From Asterionellopsis glacialis (Eukaryota; Bacillariophyta; Plagiogrammaphyceae; Rhaphoneidales; Asterionellopsidaceae): a stretch of 32,554 nucleotides of DNA. The first letter of the stretch is position 1. The number at the start of each line of letters is the position of its first letter. The translations under genes and the position numbers were made by a program. The stretch covers positions 1 to 32,554 of the forward strand of contig WKLE02004648.1 of NCBI GenBank assembly GCA_014885115.2, written 5' to 3'. The notes below the pieces were generated by a model. It was not told the origin of the DNA. It worked only from the letters and a program-made list of their open reading frames with translations, and made no database searches. Below, one piece after another: positions 17,450-29,219 of this stretch.

Positions 17450-18320
17450 TGTGATTATGTATAATGGCTTATATTCATTTCGTTTCCTTTGTTTGTTGTC
17501 GTGCTACACACAAAAAGAAGATATGATATTCGAAGTTGGTGTCTCATGTTCGCGTTTTTGGGACTCGATTGTTCTTTTTCAATAGAGTGGAGATAGGGTA
17601 TCTTTCGATAATTATTTATACCGGTTGTAAGTGTTTCTGTGAACCAAAAAATGGGTGTCTTGTGTTCAATGGCAAATTTCCTCTGGAGATAATGAGAAAA
17701 ATCTTTGGTGAGACTATCGTACGTGTACCTGGTATATTCTTCTGTACAAGAAGTTTCCATTATATATAATAACAATAAAATGTAATTTCAATCTACAGTG
17801 TTGTCTATAGTGGGTGCTCGAGGTCTAGAGTTTCTTAAAAAATAAGTCGTCAATTTCTTTATGCGTAGAAATACATTACGATGATTTATGCGGAGGACAC
17901 TACTATGGAAATGATGATTAATATGAATCACTACTAAAATCATATGTGTCAAAACTTACTTAATCGCAAAATCTCATGTATGTGAGAATTTGAATTGATT
18001 TTTGCTATGATTGCTTGTTTCCCCAGAAATACTGACACCAAAAATTTTTTGTCGGTGGCAAGACGGTTGCAAATAATCTTTACCAAAAATCATAGTGCTG
18101 ACTGTAGTTGGCGGTGGAGGGCGTTTTCCTGCATGTGAGACTTTTGACACGCTCCTGCAGCGTGTATTTGAGCATGTACACACATTTTGTGTACCTTTTG
18201 GTACACAGATAAGATACAGGTACCTGGTAGAGTCCTAATCGCGAGGGTGTCTAGGTATCCATACAGTACTCCATACATGCATGGAAGATAGACTACAACA
18301 CCTACTTTCTTTATCTGAGG
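17450..18320. other. Divergent intergenic region
   Basis: This is the 5' flank shared by the membrane protein (minus) and the F-BAR-like gene (plus). GTACC-type motifs occur at 17725-17734 (gtacctggta), 18191-18204 (gtaccttttggtac) and 18221-18229 (tacctggta). No gene was recognised; the open frames at 17455-17775 and 17536-17769 overlap each other on opposite strands and look like chance. Confidence 0.55.
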
Positions 18321-18375
18321 TTGACTGACTCTCTGGTAGCAGAAGGGGACATTTATCTACCAAGACTACGTAGTC

Positions 18376-18417
<42 letters not shown>

Positions 18418-21400
18418 GCATCCCTAAAAAGACCTGGGCTGATTGCACTCGACAAGGCAGACCACCTGCAGTCAAAGAAATAGTAAGCAAGTACGTGCAC
18501 AGTCGTACCTTTAGCAGTGCACCTATTGGGATCATGAGCCCAACTACTCTCGATAGTCCTGATCGACAGGAAGCGCAGGAACAAAGTTTTGGTGAAGCTA
18601 GTAGCAGTCCCATTGGTAATACTGCTGGCACAAACACTACTACTCCTAACAACAACGATAAATTCTCCACAGCATTAGAACATCAACGATTGCGATTTAG
18701 TAACATGTTGGGAAAGGCCAAAAGTGGAAAACGTACCCCATTGAAACGCGGTGGTGAAAGTGGAAAAACCATTCTTGGTAAGTATGCTCCCATGGAAGAT
18801 GATCCACAGGGTGTAAGTGTTGAAAATTACAACCAAGATGATCATGATGGGATTCTTCCGGCACCTTCCTTGGATTCGACTTCGAGTGTATCATCTAATA
18901 ATAAATCTTCAAAAAAAATAGCGAATCGGTTTAAAAAAATGGTGAGTCAACGACAACAACGTAAGCAACAACAGCAGCAAGGTACCAGTAATGCAGGAAG
19001 AGGAGTTGGAAGGTTCGGTAGTCGTTTTGGTATTTCAAATTCCAATAGAAGATTTGTTAGTCTTGGTGGTGGAAATGATACAAATGCACGCAGTTTACTG
19101 AATCAAAGTGAGTCAAATCCAGACGCAGATGTAGATGAAGACGCATGGAATATGTCAGATGAAGAAGAAGTTGTAGAAGGTGTTGTTGCGGAGAGTCCCA
19201 AAAAATCTAGATTCAGTCCCATAAGAAGGGATAAGAATGAAATTACTGTGATACGACCAAGTCCAGCCCATGATGAGGATGATAGTAGCAGCAACAGTGT
19301 TGATGATTCCATATCTTCAAATTCATCTTCGTCTGTAGCATCATCCGATCTTCAATTATTAAAAAATAATAATTCAAAAAGCAATATAAAGGTAACACCC
19401 TCTAATACTTCCACGAAAGAAGAAGAATTAGAAAAGGCTGTGAATATCGAAGATGAATTAGAAGACCTTCGTAATGAAATTGAAAACATACAAAATAAGA
19501 ATAGTCATGATCATGACGACGATGATGATGACGATAGCAACCACGAAAATGATGAATCACAATCCCCTATAGAAGAAATAGGAGATTCTTCAACTCCAAC
19601 AGAGGGACTCATGGTTGCGAGAACGTCATCGCCCACACAAGAGGTTGTTGTTGATGATGACGATGATGATGATGATGATGACAGCGATGTTGAAAATAAA
19701 GAACAATTACAAACTGAAAGCAATGAAGAAGATTATGATGTTTTATCGATTCAAAAAGGTGTTATATTTGGACAAGTTGCACGTCGTATTAATTGTGTTT
19801 GTGGTCGTGGTGAAAAATGTTATGATGTCAGTGCTACATTCTTTGATGCGAATGATCCACGATCAGGTTATACATTATTACCCAAACAAATAAAAGGAAA
19901 TAAATCTTCTAGACAGAATACGCAAGAACGACATCGACGTGAACTTTTTCTGAACCATTTAGTTATGCAACCAAAGACATCAGAAGAAGATAAAGGTCAT
20001 GATGAAAGTCCCAGTTTTGATGAGTATGATGAGGATGACGGTACTGAAGTTCAGTATATAGCCAATCATCATTTTCATCCAAAAGTGGTATCAGAATCAT
20101 CACGTGAATTGGTATGTCAACTACCAGTCTGTATACCACGTGAAAGTATGTTTCGGTTGCAAATGGGACTTACAGCTAAGGAAAAGGTAATGGATGAAGA
20201 AGATATGCCTACAGGGGAATACTACCTGTGCCCAAATTATGACTTTGACAAGGCTACTGCAGACTCATTACGTGTGACAAGAGTCAAACGTGCAGTAGAA
20301 GCTAATTGTAAGGTTTCTACGGATAAACTTGTTGTACCTGTTTTGGACCATAAAGGAGCTACTACTACCAACAACAGCAACAACGACGCAAAAGAAGAGG
20401 GCGATGATACTCTCCATACACAACAACAGTCATTGCCTACAAAAAATGATAATGGATTTTCTACACCTCCCCGTGCACCGACCCCTAAGTTAACTTTAGC
20501 CACCAACAATATCAGCAAAGAAAAAGAGGAAATCAGTTCTACTGCTACTTTTGATGAAAACGGTGAAATGATGCTACCCAAATATGAAGTTAGTGAAGAA
20601 GCTCGTCTTCGACTGTATTCTCAAATGTTAGAAGTTGAAAACAAAAGACGGAAAGAATATGGTCCAAGGTTGTATTGTTTTGAAAATGAATGGCAATTTT
20701 CACATGATGTCCTAAATAATGGTTTAAAGGAATTAGTTCAGGCTGAAAAGTTCATTACACAATTAGCACGATCACAAAAGATATATGCTGATTCTATGAA
20801 AGCTATATATGAAGATGTCTTTTTAGATGATTCGCTAAATGTTGCTGGGTCGTGGAAGCATGGGATTTTATCCAACCGTCGAATGAATCAAGATTATACA
20901 CAAATTTTAGAAGGTCGTCGGGAGGCATCACCTACGCGAGATCTAGCTTCGCCCAAATCATCGCCCAAATCCTCCCTTCATGGAAATGGTAATTCACCTC
21001 GAAAGGAAAGACCAGAAGAACGTACTGGTATGCTTTGTCCATTGATTGACACGACCTCAATCCTTGCTGAAGAATTTGGTGATTGTGCCATGCATTCACA
21101 ACAAACTGCTTGCCATGATGTTACAACATATAGAGAAAAATTCCAATCAAGTAAGGAAGAACTGGATAAATTGTATGGGAAATCTATCATCGGAGAGCTC
21201 GAACGAGCGGAATATAGAGTTGAAGAAGCTTGGAGTAAGTGCCAGTTGGTAAATGATGTTAAGTTGAAGGCAAACTTTGACATTAACATTTGTTGTTTGT
21301 GCCTGTGTGCCACTTTTTGATTTGTGTGTATTGTTACAGGTGCATTCCATACAAATATCAATACGTCGTGCAATGCAACTGTATTCTTTAACTCTCCAGG

Positions 21401-22391
21401 AAGTCCATCAGATATGTTAATACCGACTAAATCTTTTGATTCCAAAGATCCTCACCAAAAGTCAGACGGGAAGTTTTTGTTACCCGGAAGTCTTAGGCGT
21501 GCGTTCTCAAAAGAAACAGACAATGGTAAAGACCTTTGGTTGTTGGAAATGAAATATTACTTGGCTGTTCTGAATCAACGACAGGCGTGGGAAGGCACTG
21601 GTCCTGAACTATCTAAACTTCATGCTGCCGTGGCAAAGCTAGAGGCAGAACGTCAAGAAAAGATCCATTCTATTTTGCTTGCCTACCTTCCACGACAACG
21701 GCGATTGTCATCTAATTGTGCCTCTGTACACAAACCTGTGCTTAATCAATTGGTGAATGTACAAATGGAAGAAAAGGTTGAAGAAGATGTGAAACTAGCT
21801 TTGAGGAATCATACGAGAACATTGCAGGAAGGAGGGACAGCTCATAGATCTAGATTTATTAATCGTTCAAGACGTCAAGATGATATCATTGGTGGATTTG
21901 AAGCACCCACTGGATTTGAAGTACTAGATTCACCAATCTCCAGTTCCACGCTAGCTTCCATGAGGATCATTGAACGAAGAGTACGAACAGTTACTGGCTA
22001 TCAAGGTTGGCAAACTACGTTAGCTATAACAACAGTGGATGGCTTTATTCATTTGTTTGATCTTCCAGATGGAGTAGATACATCTGTTGCTCCAGAAAAG
22101 GCTTTTTATTCCTTGTGGCCAGCTCTCCCTACATCAGAAAATATTAAGGAAAAGAAACCAGCAGGACGGAAGTTGCTGTCAGGTTTAATGCCAGCAGTTT
22201 CGTTATTTGTCCCTCATTGCAGCGCATCTATTGAGTTAGAACCGTCAAAACAAAATGAATTTGAAATTATAGAATCAAGTCAAGCAAAGTTCGGTCGTTT
22301 TGGTGTTCCAAAAACTCGTCAAGTATTACTCCGTACTAGAACAGTAGAGGAAGCTCAAGATTTTATCAACACCAACTTAGAAGTCTCCTAA
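18321..22391 (+). CDS. Two-exon F-BAR-like and PH-like membrane-shaping protein
   Basis: Exons 18321-21234 and 21340-22391 join in frame to give about 1321 residues; a start at the ATG at 18534 would give 1250. The first part is long and disordered, with Ser/Asn-rich and poly-Asp stretches. A central Cys-containing region (around INCVCGRGEKCYDVSATFFD) looks folded but is unrecognised. From about residue 790 the sequence is helical and F-BAR-like (LKELVQAEKFITQLARSQ, then IYADSMKAIYED), continuing in exon 2 with DLWLLEMKYYLAVLNQRQAW and a charged helix. The last 140 residues (from RIIERRVRTVTGYQGW) look PH-like. F-BAR and PH proteins bind curved membranes and phosphoinositides, linking endocytosis to the cytoskeleton; that role is inferred. 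The start is uncertain because the first ATG is followed by a GA microsatellite read as Glu-Arg repeats. Confidence 0.8.
18377..18413 (+). repeat. (AG)n microsatellite, about 18 units
   Basis: An uninterrupted AG run lies 56 bases after the first possible ATG of the F-BAR-like gene. If translated it gives Glu-Arg repeats; if the ATG at 18534 is used, it lies in the 5' UTR or promoter. Both its length and purity suggest it varies between individuals. Confidence 0.95.
21235..21339 (+). other. Spliceosomal intron (105 bp) in the F-BAR-like gene
   Basis: The donor is GTAAGT at 21235-21240 and the acceptor is TTGTTACAG ending at 21339, after a T-rich stretch. The exon 1 frame ends with one base, and removal of the intron restores the downstream frame. 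Without splicing, exon 1 hits a stop at 21318-21320. A second CAG acceptor at 21399 also keeps the frame and would drop 20 residues. Confidence 0.85.
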
Positions 22392-22615
22392 GAAACACAC
22401 AACAAGAACCAGCAAAAGATAATGGTAGCGAAATAAAAATGAAGTATCATGTAAGAATAAAGACCAACTTTAATAAAAAAATAAATAGCAAAATGATTTA
22501 TCAAATTGAAGTGCACCAGCATAGTATCTCGGAAAGCGTTGAGACTTTGAAGCCTAAGCAGTTTTAGCACAATCAAGTTGCCGTAACGTATACCGTACAT
22601 GTTTCAATGGTGTGT
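22392..22615. other. Short gap between convergent genes
   Basis: This is the 224-base spacer between the stop of the F-BAR-like gene and the stop of the GT31 gene. It is AT-rich. Both transcripts must end here or overlap. No hairpin or clear polyadenylation signal was singled out. Confidence 0.6.
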
Positions 22616-23734
22616 CTATACCGGGTTTGTTTGCAACCTTTGTTTTTTAGGCCATATTAAACGCTTTTGTGCTCGTTCGCTCATGTATTGAAACATCAAC
22701 ATTAGATTTTGTTGCTTTCGGTGAATAGCACTCATTTTCTCGTAGGAGTCAATTTTATGAACAATATGGATAGGAAATTGAGAAGAATGCTTTATGCTTG
22801 GATCATTGACGCATGCTACATTACATTCTTCGGCCAGTAATCCTATAGCAACATCTTCCATAGGCATGTATTCCATGGTTGGCATAAGTTTTTTCGAACA
22901 TTGATTGAATTGTTTGGAAATAACATAGCCCATTCCCTCCGCGTAATTAGGGTAAAAAGGATGTGGAAATATCTCCAGGGGCACATAATATTTACTTTCG
23001 GGGTCACGAATCACCGGTGATACTCCACAAAAACCATAATAATCGGGCTGTCTGGTATTCACAATAATGTTCATAACATCAAGTCCGACATAACTATCAT
23101 CATCCGTCTTCAGAATATACTCATACGAGTATCCATAATGATTTTCAACTGCTTGGAAAAACATTTGTACCTTGTATGTTAAAAACCACCACTCTTCTTT
23201 CATATCAATCCATACTATGTCACCATAATTGTAAAACTCTTGTTCAATATCTTCCCAATCTCCTCCCACAATGAAATATACACGATGTTGTAAATCTTGT
23301 CCCCATGTAGATCGTACCCATTCACGTGCATGAAAGTTTTCTGGAGATGACAATACACCTACAACAATAAGTGAATACTTGTCGTCGTCAAAATCCTTTT
23401 GCTGTTGATTTCGTTGCTGCTCCTGCTCCTGTATTGAATTTCCTGAAAAAATCGGAGCGTATCGATAGTTGAATTCTTTGCCTGATATAATACATTTGTC
23501 TTCTTCAAATTTCGTATCCGTTGTCAACACTCGTGAAGGCTGATCATAGATAATAACTAAATTATTATTTTCATCTCGATACTCATGGATCCTAAGTGAT
23601 CGGCCACTCCTTTCGCCACCAATACCAGACGATGAAAGCGCGGATCTGAGATCATTTCCATGCTTTTGAAACCCTATGCATCCAGCAGCAAAAAACATAA
23701 AAATGACGCGAAATATTCTTCTTTCCTTGTTCAT
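22616..23734 (-). CDS. GT31-family beta-1,3-galactosyltransferase-like protein
   Basis: This 372-residue protein has a short basic N-terminus and a hydrophobic stretch (about 8-22) that serves as a weak signal anchor, so Golgi residence is likely. The catalytic domain (about 118-315) carries GT31 landmarks: LIVVGVLSSPENFHAREWVR with RSTWG (141-145), the metal-binding KTDDDSYVG (DDD 211-213), and EDVAIG (293-298). Members transfer Gal or GlcNAc from UDP-sugars in beta-1,3 linkage to glycans. Donor and acceptor cannot be told from sequence. Length is normal for the family. The C-terminus is basic and low in structure. The gene is convergent with the F-BAR-like gene. Confidence 0.88.
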   Translation of the reverse strand: MNKERRIFRVIFMFFAAGCIGFQKHGNDLRSALSSSGIGGERSGRSLRIHEYRDENNNLVIIYDQPSRVLTTDTKFEEDKCIISGKEFNYRYAPIFSGNSIQEQEQQRNQQQKDFDDDKYSLIVVGVLSSPENFHAREWVRSTWGQDLQHRVYFIVGGDWEDIEQEFYNYGDIVWIDMKEEWWFLTYKVQMFFQAVENHYGYSYEYILKTDDDSYVGLDVMNIIVNTRQPDYYGFCGVSPVIRDPESKYYVPLEIFPHPFYPNYAEGMGYVISKQFNQCSKKLMPTMEYMPMEDVAIGLLAEECNVACVNDPSIKHSSQFPIHIVHKIDSYEKMSAIHRKQQNLMLMFQYMSERAQKRLIWPKKQRLQTNPV

Positions 23735-26700
23735 ATTCTTGTATTAGGTTATTCTCTAACCAAAGCAGTAAACGGCCACGGTAGACCAGTGTCGTCGACA
23801 AGTAAGCGAAGCAGTTGCTTGTGTCTTATTACAGCGTTGACTGTTTTTTTAATTCTCACGTTCGTCGTTTCTCTCGTGGTCGAGTCCGCCTAGATGAATG
23901 AGTCTCGTTATGCGAGTCTTCATGGATAGAGTCCAAACCAAGCAAAATATGATGTCCGGATTGTGATGGGTCATCATGGGATGACGGAAAATGGAAGTCC
24001 TGTTGAACAAATACTCAAATATACTGAAATATCCGTAATTATCCAACGAGTATACTTTCTATTAATTAATTCCGGTTTCAATGACACTTAGGTTATGTAC
24101 TTTTGAATCAAAAACCAAATCCTATGATATATGATAAGTTGTGTTCATCAGACGAATCATCCAAATCGAATGTCTGTCATATCCCAAGACATAAATAGGA
24201 CATATAACTTGAAAAATGTGGGAAGACAAGCCGGTATAAATTCTATTGCTTTTGTAATTGTACGAGTACGTTGTATTAGTATATGTACATGGGATATTAA
24301 TATATCCAAGTAATCTTATCAGAGATAAGGTTAATTGGCTCCTAGACTAGAGTATCGAATCCTGAAATGGTAGAGTGCGACGATTTAGCTCTTTAGCTGG
24401 ATCTAGTCTCTCTAGTCTCGAAGGCCCTTGGGCCAGAATTTTGAGTGTTAAGAGGATGACAGGCAAGAATTTTAATTTCTTCAGTCTTAAAATGATGGGA
24501 ATTAGACATTGCAGTTGAAACCTGTGTATAAACCTGTGACTAGAACTCATTTTAGTTAATTAATGGAAGGGAAGATAATCTACTTGTTTGCATCTCCTCA
24601 TTCCGCTACAGTATTCATTTTACCAGAACCAATATATGCACCTCAAGTACATTCCCTTCTTGAAAGTTGGATGATGACACACTTTTGCATGTTCTCATTC
24701 AAGTTGGTAGTGCTGCTGAGTGACTAATTATCAGAGTATTATATATCATTAGCATGATCATGGCACCACCAGCTGACTAGTACAGTGAAAAGGGCTTCCT
24801 TTTTTACCATAGAGATTTTACCTATACTACAAAATTATGCTGCAAAGGAAGCTCAGAATAGAAATACTGGTTAACAATGACTAAAGCAAAGTAACAAAAT
24901 AACAATCATCAACAGGCAGAATTTAAAACAACATATGCAGTTGTCAGATTTTGGTACAAGCAAAAAGCTACACAATAACAATCATCCTCAACTTGAACAC
25001 TGAATCCAATGCTTTTCCTAATGCATATTAAAAGAGAAAAAATGCATAATTATTTATTTAGTCCAAGACTCATCAGGAAGGACAAAATTTCAGCCTTATT
25101 TCAGAGCAAGCAAAATAATACAATAAAAAAGAGGCGGAGTAAGAATATTACATGAAAGCTAAGAAACACAACAACACATTTTCTTACTAATAATAATGAA
25201 GACATAGCTTAAACCACTATTGTCATTATATTAGTTGAATATTAGATATATCAGAATTTGAATGAAATCAAACATTTTTGTAGTAAAATGTTTTGATTCT
25301 TATTCTTGGCTACACATAATGATGCTACTTTTTCCATAATTTTGAGTTCTTGACTTTGATATAATTGTTCCAACATGGGTACCTTTACAAAACATCATCT
25401 GTGAGATTTTCTCCGGTAGTAGAGAGTAGTTGTGTAGTTGTAACTAGCTTGTAAACAGGAGCATCTGGCTGTCAGCATCATTCTTACTATTCTTATAAAG
25501 TGACATTTTAGAAACAGAACAAAAATATAATGAGTGACCAGTCAATAATTAGACATATGCTGTTTGTATATTAATCAGAAGCTCTGTCAACAGAAAGAGA
25601 TGGCAATGACACATTCTATCTTGCCTCTCTGCTCTAGAGCTGGTGGCCTAAGTGTGGATTAGGGTAATAAGGTATGACAAAAAAAACATATCATGCATTG
25701 TTCACAGGAAATTTCACCAAAGTTAAGCACAAACAGTTCATTTTCTATCATGATAAGAACAAAAAATTCTACTAGACACATTGAAAGTAATTATTAAAGA
25801 TATCAAGACAAGAGGGCATTTCAAAAATTGTAAACAACAAGAACTAGAAATGCTCTTTATTTGTTTCCAGCAAGAGGATTGATAAAATTAGACTCTTTGT
25901 TATTTAAAAAAAAAGGATTGTGAGAATTCAAAATGCCCAAATTTTCTTGGGGGTTCAGATGGAGACATTTGAAGAGACAAGGGGTACAGTCTAGAGATGA
26001 TGTGGATGAATTGCCCACCAGCCTGCCTGATATCTTTGGGTTGTGTGCCTGGGCGTACCTATTATGGGTAGGTGTAATGTTGTCTGACAACAAAATCACG
26101 ATTTTTTTCTAAAATCGCACACCCTACCGGCCAGACCTCGCCTTCTGCTCCAAGAAGAACTGTCTCTCTAGAGGCTACTGGTCTATCTATTAGATATATC
26201 GTAGGTCCAAAAAGCATATTTTACGATTAAAATCATAAGTATTGTCGGCTGGCTTGGACAGGTTTTGAACAATAGGCAGGTTGTACAGTATCTAGTACCT
26301 AGTACTCTAGAAACCTGGAACATTACGTTCGTTGGAACTGTCCAGGAATGTTCCTCTGGAGCCCTACCCAGGTTCCTCATACAGGAGGTTGGACTACTGT
26401 ACGTTGGACCCTACTGGTACGAAGACAGGAAAAGATTTGTTCTTTCATACACGAGTAGGTCGTACAGGTACCCATCCTGCAGAACGGATATACCCAATCA
26501 AGGATTGAACTCGTGATTGTGAATATTGAAAATGTTAGTTTCATGGCACCAGTTCGTGACTGCTATTACCATCTTGCTCATGTAGATCGGGATTGGTTTT
26601 GTTCCCTATTTGTTAAATATTGATGAGATGGTCAAGATCAAGGCAAGATGTTTAATTAGGCACCGTCATTGATACAGAAAAATGTACAAATTACGTGGAG

Positions 26701-27272
26701 TATCCCTCTAGGAGCAGTAGATTCTACAATGTACTGGTAGATATCAGAAGGAAATTTCATGTTTACAAGTCATTCGCATGAATAGCATTTTTACGTGGGT
26801 GCACCAGTTTGACATGGTATGTAGTGAGGTGCCGTAGCTATTCATGTACAAATGTATGGAACTTTTCGAAATGTCGAACATACATGTAAAATCAGTAAAC
26901 AGCATTAAAAATTTCGTCGAAAATTGCGTAAGGCTTTTTTAATCCTGTTCTATTGGTCAACTTTAGCCAAATCTATGACATTGTACTACTAGCCACTCTG
27001 GTACTGCCATCTGTACATCGTAAGCCCTAACGAAACACAATGCAAACTTAAAGCGAGTGAAAGAGTTCAAAGCTTGATCGGAAAACCAGAAAACTACAAT
27101 ATACACACATTCAAAAAAGAGAACAAACCAACAAACAACACAAATAACTATTTGCTCTAGGTTCACAAAACCCGTACGAGTACAGTACGGCTAATCACGT
27201 TCTTAACTTGGAAAGAACTTTGAGGTGTAAACAATAAAACATCCGCATAAAGAGCAAGCTCAAAACACAAAA
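23735..27272. other. 3.5-kb gene-poor region
   Basis: No convincing gene was found in either strand. The DNA is AT-rich, most strongly from 24800 to 25900. Small palindromes include ggcccttgggcc at about 24423 and gttgtctgacaac near 26077. GTACC-related motifs appear near 26290-26310 and 26400-26470. No reverse transcriptase, transposase, long terminal repeat or tRNA was recognised, so the reason for the gene gap is unknown. The last 150 bases are the 5' flank of the next gene. Confidence 0.55.
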
Positions 27273-29219
27273 ATGGCAACAGAAACGTCTCCATCGTCTT
27301 CAGAATCTATCGGAAACTCATTGAATTTATTAAATGACGCTTTGATTGCAGCTTCCGCATCAGGAACAACAAATATTGATCGTCACAATGTAACCGGGAT
27401 TCATCATTATCGTCAAAAGGGAATATTGAAAGACACAACTACATTGACGAAACAATCATGGAAAGTCGATCATGAATCTTCGTCTTTGCACAGTTCCAAA
27501 AAGAGTGAAGGTAATTCTAGAAGAAGTGCATTCGATCATTCTTCTGCACCAGATTGTAGTGATGTCTTTGCTGGATTAATACGGAAAAAGGGATCTATGG
27601 ATAGCCCCAATACAAATGATAACAGTGGCAGTACTAGATTTTCTATTGAAATCCCTGTAAAGAAGAACAATAATTACAATCCTGATAAATCGGTTGTTGA
27701 TTCGTCGTTGTCATTATCTTCCCCGAATTCCAACCAAGAGCAAAAAGTACAAAACATTGATCCGAAAACTACTACTATTTCCAAAACTAAAAAGAAGAAG
27801 ACGAAGAGGAGACACCAAGACAAAAGATCTTCTCCTCTATTAAAGGGCAAACCAACATGGATTGCAAGAATCCAGTCTGATGCTAGAGTAGCACGTGTAC
27901 CTGATATTCAATCTGTGGATAGTCGAAATGCTTTCAGTTTTTCATATCCCCTTCCCAAAGGACAAGAGGAAATGCTCATTGTTGATGTAACACCAACAAC
28001 TGCTACAAGTGCTAAAAAGCTTATGAATCCTAACGAGAGCAATCTTGAAAAGGATCTCAAAATTCAGGATAACAATGATACTGACAACCAAAATCATACC
28101 GCTACTGAAGCAGCAAGAACAGCAACAACAACTGAAGAACAAGAACAACGCAGCAAGAATGTTAGTAAAAGTCAATCAATATTGCATAAACTTTTACGAT
28201 TAGATCAAGAAGAAGTTGCACAAAATGAAGCATTTGCATCTGCGAAACTGTGTCAGGGTATCCAACATTTACGATCATCGAACGTAAACTTGGCACGGTG
28301 GCAATCTTCATACGAAGTAGATGCGCCAAGACTTATTGTATCATCAACAGCTGATCAAAATAAGAATAATCTTTCAACTACTACTTCTTTTCCAAGTTGT
28401 GGTAGTATCAGCCGAATGTATGATAGTGACTATGATGAAGATGAAAATCCCGTACTTCTAGAAAACTTCCCATTACATAAACCTGATCAATCATGGCAAC
28501 AAGATCTCCCTCAACAAGGTTCATGGATTGGTATCGATGCTATATTAACGGATGACTCGTCTTCTGATGAAGACATGGACGAGAGTGATGACGATTCTTC
28601 AGCATTGTCATCATGGAAAAACAGTTTGCGTGAACGTATTCGCAAGAATGTGAAACCTGTCCATGCTTCTATAGACCAAGAAGATGGACAATCATCATGG
28701 TATACACATTCATCTTCCGTTTTAAAGAATGAAAATGATATTGATAAAAGTAGTATCAGTAGTTTTACAGATTGCAAGTTAGCGGCTCTACTACAGAAAG
28801 TAACAGATGCAAAACAGCAACATCAAGAACTAAATACCAATTCTCAAGAATTCCCAGTGGATCTTAAATCTTTTATGAGTATGATTGAGAAGGTCGATGC
28901 AGATGATTTTCCCTTGACAACAACAAACGATGACAGTAGAGATGATTTAAACATTTCGTCGAAAGCAAGTACAGCACCATCATGTACATCAAGTGTTGCC
29001 ATGAAAAGTTTTGTAAACCAACTTTTTGTAGACTTTGCAAGACCGGAGAACACTAAACAGTACCAATGTCGATCTAACGGGTTTGAAATGTTCCGTTGGA
29101 GTTTACGAAAGAATGTTGATGCTGCAGAACGTGCCTTATTCCGGCGTTATCGAACAGCAGCAGACGCATCTTCACCACCAGCACTAAGAGTCACTAGGGA
29201 ACAAACCGTCACAGCATAA
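27273..29219 (+). CDS. Large disordered protein of unknown function
   Basis: This 648-residue open frame has a good start context (acacaaaaATGGC). Most of it is Ser/Asn/Asp/Gln-rich and looks disordered. A basic block at about 172-187 (KKKKTKRRHQDKR) could be a nuclear localisation signal. Two stretches look more conserved: KPTWIARIQSDARVARVPDI with the segment after it (about 192-232), and the C-terminal region from FVNQLFVDFARPEN to ALFRRYRTAADASS (about 580-635), which is rich in aromatic and basic residues. No known domain is recognised. Acidic Ser patches near 428-445 are possible casein-kinase-2 sites. No signal peptide or membrane segment is present. Confidence 0.8.
   Translation: MATETSPSSSESIGNSLNLLNDALIAASASGTTNIDRHNVTGIHHYRQKGILKDTTTLTKQSWKVDHESSSLHSSKKSEGNSRRSAFDHSSAPDCSDVFAGLIRKKGSMDSPNTNDNSGSTRFSIEIPVKKNNNYNPDKSVVDSSLSLSSPNSNQEQKVQNIDPKTTTISKTKKKKTKRRHQDKRSSPLLKGKPTWIARIQSDARVARVPDIQSVDSRNAFSFSYPLPKGQEEMLIVDVTPTTATSAKKLMNPNESNLEKDLKIQDNNDTDNQNHTATEAARTATTTEEQEQRSKNVSKSQSILHKLLRLDQEEVAQNEAFASAKLCQGIQHLRSSNVNLARWQSSYEVDAPRLIVSSTADQNKNNLSTTTSFPSCGSISRMYDSDYDEDENPVLLENFPLHKPDQSWQQDLPQQGSWIGIDAILTDDSSSDEDMDESDDDSSALSSWKNSLRERIRKNVKPVHASIDQEDGQSSWYTHSSSVLKNENDIDKSSISSFTDCKLAALLQKVTDAKQQHQELNTNSQEFPVDLKSFMSMIEKVDADDFPLTTTNDDSRDDLNISSKASTAPSCTSSVAMKSFVNQLFVDFARPENTKQYQCRSNGFEMFRWSLRKNVDAAERALFRRYRTAADASSPPALRVTREQTVTA

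Noticed and set aside
18482..18513. GTAAGC...TTTAG segment as a possible small intron near the F-BAR-like gene start
   Set aside because: Only 32 bases, below a workable intron size, and the reading frame is open through it.
24340..24425. tRNA-like stretch with TGGTAGAGTGC resembling an A box
   Set aside because: No matching GGTTCGAATCC-type B box at the right distance and no acceptor stem.
26485..26580. Minus-strand GAGTTCAATCC resembling a tRNA B box
   Set aside because: The T-stem bases do not pair and no cloverleaf can be drawn.
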